Shown piece by piece: positions 10,407-20,221 of a DNA stretch of 64,000 bases. A model generated the notes under the pieces. It was not told the origin of the DNA and searched no databases. It was given only the letters and a program-made list of their open reading frames with translations. Origin of the DNA: Schizophyllum amplum. Taxonomy: Eukaryota > Basidiomycota > Agaricomycetes > Agaricales > Schizophyllaceae. Made by a program: the position numbers and the translations under genes. Each line of letters opens with the position of its first letter. Within the stretch, counting starts at the first letter, position 1. Location of the stretch: positions 992,001 through 1,056,000 of the forward strand of contig VDMD01000002.1 in NCBI GenBank assembly GCA_007026445.1, written 5' to 3'.

Positions 10407-11811
10407 TCAACCTGCGGCGTAAGTGCACTGTGGGCGTGTCAGCTGTAAATTGATGTATGAAGAATGACGCGCACGTAAACGGGTCTTCAATGTCTTCACG
10501 AGAGGCTTGAAGCGCGCGGAAAGCTTTCCCTTGCATTTATGGCTCGCAGGACGGGAGCCTGATTCGGGTGAAGGCACGTCCCCTGGAAAGATGTCGCCGA
10601 TAGGTAAACGACCGCCCGCAATAAGGCCTTGCGGCTCTTCGGTGCTGCCGATAGCGTCGTTCTGGCGTCCTTGGACAGAGGATATGTATTCCTCATCGCG
10701 GCGCTGGACCTCTTTCTTGAGCCGATGAATGCGTCGCTCGTAGTCCCGACGAATTCTTGAGCAAGGCATAACATAAGCACATGACACTGAGCAATCATGG
10801 TCTAACATACCCTTTTATCATGCCTATTTCCTCCATGAACCCGGAGGGTGAGGGTGGCGAATGAAATACTGAGATGTCGTACGAAAGAGGCTCAATGACG
10901 GGAGAGAATTCATCAAGATCTGCGCGGTGAGTGAGCGCAGACAAGATGAGATTCTCGAGGTCCACGATGTTGTCAGCCTGCTCGCCAGGAGCTGTCTGTT
11001 GTTGAGCAACAACACCTTCCGAGTCCGCAACCGCTGGCCCTAGTGCATCGGCCCTTGTTGCTGCGCTGACCTCACTGACAGTCTCTTCTGAGGTTTCGCT
11101 TTGATCAGACGAGCCGCTCTCGCTATCAAAGTCCTCGTCTGCGGGACCAGCTAGCAGTCGGGCCTGTTCAGCGGCCCTGCGCTCCCAATACGGCACGTCC
11201 GTGAGCTCTTCGTCCGCGAGCTCAATAGCTGCAATTGTGTTCTTGCTCGGCCGGGCCGGAGGAGCTTCAATACCGGCTTCTGTGCAGGCGCGCAAGAGTT
11301 CGCGTCGCTGGACATCATCATTCAGCACCTGTCGAAGCGCCACGCGCTCGTTGGGGCTCAGCGAGTGCGGAGGGTCAAGATCACGAATGTCGGATCGGAT
11401 GCGCACGCGGGTGCGGTGTAGCGCGTTATGGTAGCAGTCGTTCCAGGGAAGGGGGTGGCAACAATGAACGACCCGGCGACCTTCTGGATGCTGAGTGTTC
11501 GGACGGATGGGAACACACATGCGGGCCTCGAAATGATTGTCTGGGGCATTTGTTGGCATCCCCCGCTGCACAAGATCAATGACCGCCACATTCAAAGCGG
11601 GCGGCATATGTGGCACGCCGATGGTCTGGAGGTCATCTCAGTATGGATGACCGAACAGCGGCACAGTACGTACGTTCGTCACACAGGCCACATATTCTCT
11701 GCTCAACAGACGGCGAGCAGCAGCAGCGACTTGTTCGTCATCGATGTCTTCAAGAGAAGCGATTGGGTCGAGCCTAAACGTGAAGTACGATCCTCCAGAT
11801 GGAAAAGACAT
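10407..11811 (-). CDS. Uncharacterised basidiomycete protein with acidic Ser-rich centre
   Basis: The ATG at 11811 opens MSFPSGGSYFTFRLDPIASL. A short intron (donor GTACGTACT, acceptor CTCCAG near 11620) joins it to a long exon containing CVPIRPNTQHP and PLPWNDCYH, a Glu-rich helix, an acidic Ser tract (DSESGSSDQSETSEE) and IEPLSYDISVFHSPPSP. A second intron near 10800-10750 leads to a basic coiled stretch (RIRRDYERRIHRLKKEVQRR). The end may be at 10407 or, if a last small intron is used, slightly nearer the centromere-independent 3' side at about 10385. I recognise the CVP.-PNT.HP / PLPW.DCY pattern from multicopy hypothetical proteins of mushrooms; no function is known to me. It is head-to-head with the gene at 12264. 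Confidence 0.65.
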
Positions 11812-11964
11812 AGAGGAAAAAGGGAGAACCTTCGTGAGGAGGGCAGGGCTGCCTTGAAGATGAGTGGTAGGAGACAAGGAAGGAGAAGTCACCGTTGCTA
11901 GGTCGTATGGCAAAGGCCGAGATTCATCACAGAAGCAATCGCCGAGAATATAAAAGCGGCCTCT

Positions 11965-12080
11965 TACCGGCCGGCGACCTGGCCGCTGGCGGAGACAGAA
12001 GAGAGAACAATGGCGTTCGGGCCGGTGGGACACGCGGTCCGGCCCGCCACTTGAATTTTACCAATTAGGATGTCCTTGTC
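11965..12080. repeat. Dispersed repeat B, copy 2, between two divergent genes
   Basis: It shares blocks and order with 9415-9520 (GGCGGAGACAGAAGAG, then GGCCCGCCA, then GGATGTCCTTGTCTTG). It lies in the 452-base gap between divergent start codons at 11811 and 12264, so it may be part of their promoter region. Confidence 0.5.
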
Positions 12081-12263
12081 TTGACCGGAGAGGGAGCGCC
12101 GCGGCTGGTTTCCCGGACATCAGCCTTACGAATTCAGTTGAGCCTTCCGGACCACTGCCATATCTTATAAAAAGCTCCAACATGGCCGTCCAACCACCTT
12201 CCCTCTTACCACGTCTTGCCTCTCGTTTACAACATCCTCCAGTCCTCTCCTGCGGCAATCTCA

Positions 12264-13163
12264 ATGGTTCGCACCTCCTCCCTCCCCAGAGCATGCTCAA
12301 AGCCCTATGATGAACCTCATCGGCGTTGCAAACGTTGTGCATTGGCCACCAATGAGTCGCACGGCAGAGCCGACGACGCTATTTTGCCAGGCGACATTCG
12401 CGCGACTGGCGCGCGTGTGTCGCTCCTAGCCCCCTTTCATCGCCTATTGGACGATGTGTCAAGAGATTCTCGAGCAGACGGATACTCCAGATCCAATCCC
12501 GCTACTGGATCCGTCATCTCGGCGGCACAAATGTTGTCATCTCATGTAGCGTCCCCGTGGTCGGTCGTCCCTTCATCGTCTGCGCCCGGGAAGCTTCGTC
12601 CGTGCATCGTCCTCGATACGGCTGGCTCAAACGAGAGTCAGCAGAGTACTGTTGAAGTTTGTCTCATGGGCACTTTTGAAGGCACCAACATCTACGACCT
12701 GCATGCCGACCTACGCCAACATCTTCTCGTCCTTTTCTCCAGCAACTGCAAGTCCGCCAAACATCTTAAGGAACCTGTGTGCCACCAACACCTCCATAGC
12801 AATCCAGAATTTTGGCAGGCAAAGGGTTCCATCCAGTACATTGTGCCTATTGTGCATCATCTGAGCCGACACGAAATCGACAAACGGTGGCCTGTGCATC
12901 ATTATGGTGCTCAGCAGCCGCAGGCGGGGGGCTCAGCTGGATTTCAGGCTGTCGAGGGTTACTTCATGAACTCCAAAAACTTGCAGCGCTTGATGGTACA
13001 CACGGAGGAGACAACGGACAGCTTGCGTGACCAAGTTCGCAGCAAGAAGAGCAGAGATGCATTCCGGCGAGTACTGCGCCATAAAAAGCGGGCTGTGAGT
13101 GCCACCTGCATCATTTACAAGCTCATTAGACTTGATTCTAACACTTCAGTATGTCTAGCCTAG
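12264..13163 (+). CDS. Uncharacterised basidiomycete protein (RPCIVLDT...VCLMGTFEGT family)
   Basis: The ATG at 12264 opens MVRTSSLPRACSKPYDEPHR; the frame extends further upstream only through a TTG. About 299 residues. After a Ser-rich N-terminal half comes a folded core with GKLRPCIVLDTAG, VCLMGTFEGTNIYDL and YIVPIVHHLSRHEIDKRW. The pattern [G/R]-RPCIV, then VCLMATF, then a Trp-rich stretch recurs in mushroom-specific hypothetical proteins I have seen; no role is established. The last intron (GTGAGTGCC to TTCAG, about 13097-13149) may be spliced, giving an end at 13158 instead of 13163. The partner at 11811 is divergent. Confidence 0.6.
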   Translation: MVRTSSLPRACSKPYDEPHRRCKRCALATNESHGRADDAILPGDIRATGARVSLLAPFHRLLDDVSRDSRADGYSRSNPATGSVISAAQMLSSHVASPWSVVPSSSAPGKLRPCIVLDTAGSNESQQSTVEVCLMGTFEGTNIYDLHADLRQHLLVLFSSNCKSAKHLKEPVCHQHLHSNPEFWQAKGSIQYIVPIVHHLSRHEIDKRWPVHHYGAQQPQAGGSAGFQAVEGYFMNSKNLQRLMVHTEETTDSLRDQVRSKKSRDAFRRVLRHKKRAVSATCIIYKLIRLDSNTSVCLA

Positions 13164-13679
13164 CGATGCTTGTTCGATGCGAGGGTCATCCATCGCTAGC
13201 TGCCGCAGCTCGTCTTTGATATCTCGCATTGGCGCACGTCTCGGCGAAGATCTGACCACTTCCTCTGCATGCGACTCTGGCTCGTTACTTTCACGTATCG
13301 GTCGTCGTCTTGACGGCAACTCCGAAGCTTGCTCTGTCAACTCTATGGCGGCTTCTTCATCGAAGATATATCACTGCTCGCCGGTATGTCTCGTTCAGAC
13401 GTTTCCTATGTTTCTCTTCGCCTTACGCGCCTTTTGCTCTAGCCCTCTATCACTCACTCCCAGTTCTCGGTGGTGAAGAAAGCACCTCAAGGCCTTGATG
13501 CTATCCTTGAAGGCGACGTGTGAGGCGATTGCCTCTCCTTGCACCGCTGGCAGTGACATTCGTATAAGTATCCTTCTCTATGCCCAGATTGATCCCATTT
13601 ATTTAACAAAGTGTCATGTATCTTAGTGGAGCGCAGCACCCACCGGTGAGGGTACAGCGTTGCCAGTGCACAATGTAGT
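13164..13679. other. Gap with a gag-like repeated peptide, no intact gene
   Basis: A plus-strand frame at about 13200-13320 encodes two near copies of the motif SL(I/L)SRIG(A/R)RL. Motifs of this shape are common in gag regions of basidiomycete gypsy-type retrotransposons, so this may be a remnant. No integrase or reverse transcriptase frame is nearby. Confidence 0.3.
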
Positions 13680-14092
13680 GATTCGAAGTCGTACCTTCGG
13701 TGTCCGATCCAGGTTGCTGGACGCGAGTCCACGTCCAGCTTGCTCCCGCCCGGACTGGAGCGTCGGGGCGAACCCGGGACCGATGACGAGTCCAGGCTGT
13801 ATAGTTCAACTCAATCGCACTGCTTTGCACGAACTCACGAGACAACTTCAAGACAAGTTCGAGAGAACAGATCCTCAGAGTCAGATCCACCACACAGTCA
13901 AATCAATTCTATATCCGTAGACGAGATTGGACGCGGTAGCTGCGAGAGACCCGGTATATGCTGAGATGTGGATGGTATCGAGTAGGCAGGCCCTGGGGTC
14001 GTTGATCAACAAGCGGACGATGACGCCAGGGGAAGGGGGCCACCTAGAGGTGAAGACCGGGCTGTGGACGTGAAGGCCGGAGCTACGGATGT
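13680..14092. repeat. Dispersed repeat A, copy 2, includes a copy of the REX3 3' end
   Basis: GTCGTACCTTCGGTGTCCGA through GAGGCCGGAGCTACGGATG-like sequence matches 15402-15838 with substitutions, and a block of about 50 bases present at 15592-15645 is missing. On the minus strand it contains a damaged copy of the DNA that encodes the last 60 or so residues of REX3, without the catalytic exons. Confidence 0.75.
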
Positions 14093-14228
14093 GAGCTGAG
14101 AACTGCAGCCAAAATTCATAAAACTTCGCATGCGTGTTCGGAAAACTCGGCTGATCATATTCTGTCTTTGCAGTTGAGATTCAGGAATTCTCAAGAAGAG
14201 AGTGCCAGAGATATACATTTTTGCGGTA

Positions 14229-15143
14229 CTAGCGGTGATATTTACTCAGGTTCATAACGATCTCTTTTTGAATCTGGTGGGCGGAGGTAGCTTTCATGCT
14301 GGCCTGATTCGACACAGCGGCCTGATGGTCAACCATGGCATAAATATCACTTGCGATAGCGTGCATGGCAAGTCGATCGTCTCCCGGAAAATCATCCAAG
14401 TGTGCAAGTGGCTCCAGATGGATATGCTGACGAAGTTCATTCGCATGGGCCGCGAAGCGCATGCGCAATGGAGCGTTCGCTTGCAGCTGCGCGCATGCAC
14501 GGGCAACCAGTGGTACCGCTTGCTGCAAAGTGACCAGGCGATCGGCCAGAGTAGCTCGCTGATCCACGTAGCCAAGTCGCTTGAGTAGCGGTTCCACGAC
14601 TTTCAAATGCCAAAAAGTCGGTGGGGGTGTACGAAGCTGTTGCTGACGTGTCGATTCAATTTCGTCACGTATCGATTGCGCCAGAGCGACGAGGAGGGCG
14701 TGCAAAAAGGTCGTATTACTGAGGGCTGCTAGATCGAGGATAAACTGTTGATAAGACGATTGAGCTGCGCAGACGTATTTCTGGCGCCAGCCGTAATGGA
14801 GATCCGGGCGAATGGACGTGGTATACTTGATGAAGAAAAAGAACGTGGAAAGGCGCATGATGGTGCAGTGGACATGGCGGGCGTAATTCTGCAGTTCTTT
14901 CAGGGTGTACCACAGGTTTCTGGCAATGGGCTCTGTGAACTTGATCCTCATCAACGATCGTCGAAGCTCGTCGATCGCGTCGATGACGGATCTGATACGG
15001 GATTGCAGCAGCGGAATACAGGCGAGGAGAGGGCGCAACGCCTTTAAAACATGAGTGCGCGGACGCGAGGAGATGCAGATGTCACGTACCTCAATCTCTA
15101 TATCGCGGCTTTGATTCTCCTCTGAGTAGTACGTGGGCCCCAT
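14229..15143 (-). CDS. Helical protein of unknown function, about 304 residues
   Basis: A single open exon starts at a good ATG (MGPTYYSEENQSRDIEIEVR). The predicted protein is rich in leucine, arginine and alanine and reads as a series of amphipathic helices (VLKALRPLLACIPLLQSRIR, LADRLVTLQQAVPLVARACA). It has no signal peptide, zinc motif or catalytic signature that I recognise. It lies between two copies of repeat A. A GTAAAT near the 3' end could serve as a donor, so a further short exon is possible. Could be a lineage-specific gene. Confidence 0.5.
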   Translation of the reverse strand: MGPTYYSEENQSRDIEIEVRDICISSRPRTHVLKALRPLLACIPLLQSRIRSVIDAIDELRRSLMRIKFTEPIARNLWYTLKELQNYARHVHCTIMRLSTFFFFIKYTTSIRPDLHYGWRQKYVCAAQSSYQQFILDLAALSNTTFLHALLVALAQSIRDEIESTRQQQLRTPPPTFWHLKVVEPLLKRLGYVDQRATLADRLVTLQQAVPLVARACAQLQANAPLRMRFAAHANELRQHIHLEPLAHLDDFPGDDRLAMHAIASDIYAMVDHQAAVSNQASMKATSAHQIQKEIVMNLSKYHR

Positions 15144-15304
15144 GAGTGTTTAGCGTGAGATCCAAGGTGAGTAGATTTGTCGTTAAGAATGAGGAAGGAA
15201 GTGGACCGTAAAGCATCCTAAAGCATCTTTATATCACTGGTCGAGTTGTGATTCAGATTGCGCCGCAATGATCGAGATCTAAGACTTGTCATTGTCTTGG
15301 AAAG

Positions 15305-15838
15305 GTAAGCGCGAATACATGTCTCAGTCCATATCGTGAGCGACCATCCCAGATGCTACACAGGCCGTTTGGAGACTCGCTCTCGCGCGAGGGAGAAAAC
15401 GTCGTACCTTCGGTGTCCGATTGAGATTGCTGGACGCGAGTCCACGTCCAGCTGACACCCGCCCGGTGCAGCGTTGGGGCGGACCCGGGACCGATGACGA
15501 GTCCAGGCTGTTCAGTTAACTCAATCGCACTGCTTTGTGTGACTCACGAGACAATTCCAAGACAAGGGTTCAAGAGAACAGATCCTCAGAGCCCAGATGG
15601 GCTCTGTATTGGGAAACGCACGGTTTCGAGCCATATCACAGTGCACGCAGTCAAATCAATTCTATATCCGTAGACGAGATTGGAGGCGGTAGCTGCGAGA
15701 GACCCGGTATATGCTGAGATGAAGATGGTATCGAGTAGGCAGGCCCTGAGGTTGAAGCGGACGATGACGCCAGGGGAAGGGGGCCACCTAGAGGTGAAGA
15801 CCGGGCTATGGACATGGAGGCCGGAGCTACGGATGGGG
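15305..15838. repeat. Dispersed repeat A, longest copy, overlaps REX3 3' coding end
   Basis: This copy matches both truncated copies: its distal part equals 9906-10030 and its proximal part equals 13680-14092. The proximal 188 bases (15651-15838) are coding for the C-terminal tail of REX3 on the minus strand. No terminal inverted repeat or poly-A tail is evident at either edge. Confidence 0.7.
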
Positions 15839-18005
15839 ATGCCGGAGACACGGCCGCGCGTGCTGACACGGGAGTTGGTGACGCAGTCGTGCCCACCGCT
15901 GCCGGCGACTTGTACTTGGGAGGTGGACGGTTGAGAAAGTGCCAACGAACAAGATCGAGCGTGACGGACGCGTCCTCTGCCGAGGAATGGCCGTTGCTAC
16001 TCGATTGCTGTATGACGACGCCGAGGTGCTCGCGGGTGCTGTTGGCGAAGAATGAGTATTGCTATTAGCCAGAAGGCAAGGAAGGGGTGAAAGGCAGCAA
16101 GATGATGATGCTAAAAACATGTAGTCGAACATCCGACTTCCTCGAATTCCGCCACACATCCTCGTCATATCGAAACCATGACGGCCGAACACTCACAGAT
16201 CTCTCAGCGCCTTCCTGTACGGCGCACCATGCGGGTGCGGGAACAACAGTGCCGTATCCACGCAGGTACGGTGTACTATGCGCAGCGTCTTCAGGTCATT
16301 GTCGAGAGCGTGGCCGACAAGAATGGTCTCCTCGTCCATCAACGCGTGCAGCTTCTCCCGTATACCTGCTAGATCGTGTGTTGCGCGCTGGAGGTGCTCG
16401 GGCTTGACGCCGGAGAAGCGGGTGTTATAATCACTAGGCAAGGGGTCAGTGACGACCGGACGGATACAGTGCACGAGACGGATGATGTCGAAAAAAGGTA
16501 TCCCGTGCTGCAAGATACCTACAGAACCGCAACCCCCTCGTCCATCTTGACAAACTCGTCAAAGATGGTGGCGCCTGCACCGTCGATGAGCGAGACGCGC
16601 GCGACACGCATGCCGCCCGTGGTGTATATCATCTCGCAGTCGAGCGCGATCACGTCCAGTGTCTTTCGGTCCGGCGACCGAGACGGCAGGAATGAGAAAG
16701 GGTGCCGAGAGTGCAGAACGAGGGGATCGGACTCGTAAAACACATGTGGCCCTGACAACCGTTAGCACAAATAACTCGATTGGCAAGGAACGATGAATGG
16801 ATTTGTGGCAAAGCGAAGAGCTACGCCTTAACAGGTCCGCGGGAAGAATGATGACATAGGAAATACACCCAGGTCAGTCACACGTGTCTGCTCACCCGTA
16901 GTGCACCCCTCGGACTCGCTAGCAGTCTTGCCGCAACATGTGCGCACGCGTGCCCGTTCGCCTGCGAGCAATGTCAGGACGAGCGACGTGTCCCCCGCAA
17001 TACAGCCACAAACCATTGATGCGCGTCGTATGCAGCTTGCCCCAGTGGAACGTGCAATCGTCGCCAGGAGGAGCCAGCACCATGAAGTTGTTGCAGCAGC
17101 GCTCGCACTTCACTGTCTGACCGTCCATGCTCGAGACATCGCCTCCCGGTCCCTGTGGTATGTCGACGATGTAGCCCCAGGAGGACAGCACGTCAATGGG
17201 GTGCACATAGCGTTGCAGATTTGCCTTCGTGAGCGTGAGCGCCTTGAGCGACTTTTTCTGCTCGGCGCGCGCGGCAATGTCTGCCTTGGTGCCTACGGAG
17301 TCATGGTTAATGTTCGTTGGCTTTGGACGCCTCTTGATCTGCCCGGCGTAGTGAATGACTGCCTGAATCGGGCAGGGCTCAGCTGATTGTGTATGGAGAT
17401 GGGCCATTTGTGGCTCACCATAGAGTAGCCGGCCTTGCTAGAGGAGTTGTAGAGCTCCTCCTCCTGGCGCAGAGCGTGCTCGGAGGCGAGAGTTGGGTTG
17501 GCGGGTAAGATGGAGGAGTAAAGCTCGCGGAAGCGCTCGTAGATGACTTTAAGCATTGACTGCATGCTTGTAAGCAACCTGCCACTCAGTATGGGCTAGA
17601 CTCGCCTGGCGCGTGGCGATGGGTACTTGGGACTGCATAGGATGAATCTTGAGTGTAGGCACGCCGACCTGAGTGCTATTAAGCCACTAATTACGGATGA
17701 GATGGTTCAAGACGAACTGTGGGTTTCGACGCCTGAGGGGCGGGGACGGCGGTGTGCCCACCCAGCTTGACCATCTTCCGCGGGGGCTCGCCTATTGCTG
17801 GTGAGCGTACGGCGGTCGACGTCGGGGACGGCATGGTCGGGCGCTTGGCGGGGACAATGGGCTTGGAGGAGGATGAAGCGAGGGGGATGTCGAGCGGGGG
17901 CTCGGGCGGGATGTTGTCTGCATGCGAGAAGAGACAGTTGAGACGGTCACAGTCGGCGGCGCGCGGGCATTTGAGATTCGCAAAGAGGCCGGCAGTAGAG
18001 AACAT
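15651..18005 (-). CDS. REX3: RNA exonuclease 3 (REX3-like), DEDDh family
   Basis: A 3'-5' exoribonuclease that matures structured RNAs such as the RNase MRP RNA and U5 snRNA in yeast. The ATG is at 18005 (MFSTAGLFANLKCP); an upstream TTG is not needed. Order: CCCH zinc finger (CPRAADCDRLNCLFSH), Pro/Ser linker, GVPTLKI and QSQVPIATRQ segments, a central zinc-binding region (KCERCCNNF, CCGKTASESEGCT), then the nuclease core with ALDCEMIYT (Exo I), VGHALDNDLKTL (Exo II) and HSSAEDASVTLDLV (Exo III). Exon 1 is 18005-17718 with a 49-base intron, followed by at least six more exons. All catalytic residues are present. The last 60 or so residues are Ser/Pro-rich and derive from DNA repeated elsewhere in the window. 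Confidence 0.88.
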
Positions 18006-18349
18006 GATGCAAGAGAACAAGGCGCATCATCACCTGCCAGGCGCGTCCACGCGTGCCGCCCTCGCACGTGAGCCTCGGCGTCGGGAGTGTTAGTATCACA
18101 TTTTCCGCGCGCGTTTCTCTCCTCCGCCATTGCACCATGAGCTACAAAGGCCGCAAACGCGCGGGATCCTTCAAAGTCCTTACGGAAAACATCGAGTGCG
18201 CGCCGTGTCCGGCACCGCGGCGGCATACACTAACATTCGCCCCCCAGAAATGACCGCCAGCACCATTTGACGGGCTCCTTCCAACCGCAGACGTGCGTCC
18301 TGTGCCCCCCGACGCGATCTAGCAGACGTGCTCATGCACCTATAGGCCT

Positions 18350-19771
18350 ATGGGCAATGCCTTTGCCAACTCGCGCCCGGGCTCGCCCGCGTTCTTCAGG
18401 AAGCCCGCACCTCACGAGCGCGCGTCTTGGATCATGAAGTGGGCCGTCGATCCGGGTGCGTCCATCCCGTGCGCTATTTTCTGGCATCAGCTAAACACCC
18501 TCTAGTGGCCGCACTCAAAGTGCTGCTTGTGCCTATAGTCGGGTACGCCGCCTACGAGGCCGCCGGGAGCGTAGCACCCATCTCCTTCCCCAACCCGTTC
18601 GCACCGTTCCTCGTCGTCCAACATCGCGTGCCCGGCACGCCCGACGATGACCCGCGCTACCAGAAGGGCTACCTCGACTTTGCGCTCGTCGCGTACTATA
18701 TCGTGTTCTGGTCACTCTGCCGCATCCTCATTGCTGGGCGGGCGTTTCCGCGCATCGGCCGCCGCTTCGGGCTGAAGAAGGAGGCGAAGCTGGAAAGGTT
18801 TGGCGAACAGGGCTACGCCATGTTCTACTTCTCCGCGTCGGGCTTGTGGGGCTTGGTCTGTGCTAAAGGCGCATCATGCGGCTGCTGGGATGGCTAACAC
18901 GTCCTGCAGAAAATTATGGCGCAGCTGCCGATTTGGTGGTACCAAACGGACCAGTTCTGGCGCGGTGAGGACGTATGTCATGGATGTCGAACTCGGCGAC
19001 TGATGCCCTGCAGGCTACCCGCACTGGGACATGAATCCCGAGCTCAAGCAATTCTACCTCATGCAGGCGGCGCACTGGTTGCACGAGCTGATTATCATGG
19101 TCCTCGGCTTCGAGAAGCCTCGCAAGGACTACGCGGAGCTCGTCGCACACCATGCTGTTACCCTCTGGCTCATTGGCTGGAGCTACCTCATCAACCTCAC
19201 CTTCATCGGCATCTCGGTCTTCGTCAGCATGGACGTTCCGGACGTCTTCCTGGCTGTGCGTACCCGCTTCCCCGTCACGCATCTAAACTCATGCTCCCCC
19301 CAGCTGACCAAACTTCTGAACTACCTCCAAATGGACCGCGTCAAGATCGGTGTTTTCGTCATCTTCTTTGCCGTTTGGACCTACTTCCGCCACTGGCTCA
19401 ATCTCGTTATCCTCAAGTCCGTCTGGACCGAGTTTGACCTGATTCCGTGCGTATCCTGCTCTTTGCATTCGCTGCGCTTTGCCTGACAGCCTGTGTAGCG
19501 AAATCCACCGCCGCTGGGCGCCTCCTACAGGCGCGTGGCTGACCTGGTGGATGAAGTATCAGATCTTCGCGCCGATCATGTTGCTGCAATTGCTCAACTT
19601 GTTCTGGTATTATTTGATGTGGCGTATTCTCTACAGGTGTGTTCGCTACGTTGTGATTGGCTACGCCAGTGCTGACGGTTTCGCAGGGCTGTTACGACTT
19701 CGGAGGCAAGTGATGTACGTTCGGACGAGGAAGACGAGGGAGAGGAGGAGGAACCGGCGAAGAAAAAGTGA
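18350..19771 (+). CDS. LAG1: Ceramide synthase, LAG1/LAC1 type (copy 1)
   Basis: An ER membrane enzyme that N-acylates sphingoid bases with fatty acyl-CoA to make (dihydro)ceramide. The ATG is at 18350 (MGNAFANSRPGSPAFF). Exon 1 is 18350-18455 and exon 2 starts at 18506; five or six further short exons follow. The TLC domain is complete: the Lag1 motif has the His-His pair in AHHAVTLWLIGWSYLIN and the acidic pair in SMDVPDVFLA, with several hydrophobic segments before and after. The C-terminal tail is acidic and ends in AKKK, on the cytosolic side where many Lag1-type proteins carry acidic or phospho-sites. Copy 2 follows 450 bases downstream in the same direction. REX3 is divergent, 344 bases upstream. 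Confidence 0.92.
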
Positions 19772-20221
19772 CGGATGACATACATATACACGAGCGTACA
19801 CGACTATGGAATGCATGTTGTAAGTAATGGCATTCGCTTACGGCTCTCATGGCAGTCAATAGGTGGTGGATGTGTACACGTGGAGTGCTCCAGTTGCGGT
19901 TGTTTGCACTCCGAGCGGACCTTCGCACCGGGGTCCGGTCGCCGTCGCCGAGTACCTAGGTCCGAGCCGCCGGCGACTTGGCGCTGCGACCGACCTGAGT
20001 CTGCGTCAGGGCTGCGTCTACTTCTTCTCTTAGACTGTGCGAAAGTCTCCAAGTGCGTGTTTGTGGATACGACAGCTCGGCGTTAGACTGACCGTGACGC
20101 CCATGGTCCAGCAATGCCAGCCAACACCTAAAGAGCTTTCTCAGACTTTACTCTACACTGTGCGTTTTGTGGCAACCTCCACGACTGCGCAGTGGTGCTC
20201 ACGACTCTGCAGTACAGGCCT

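Noticed and set aside
17699..17720. A 19-base intron in REX3
   Set aside because: An intron that short is implausible. A 49-base intron with donor GTTCGT and acceptor CACTCAG gives a clean join, KPT to VGVPTLKI.
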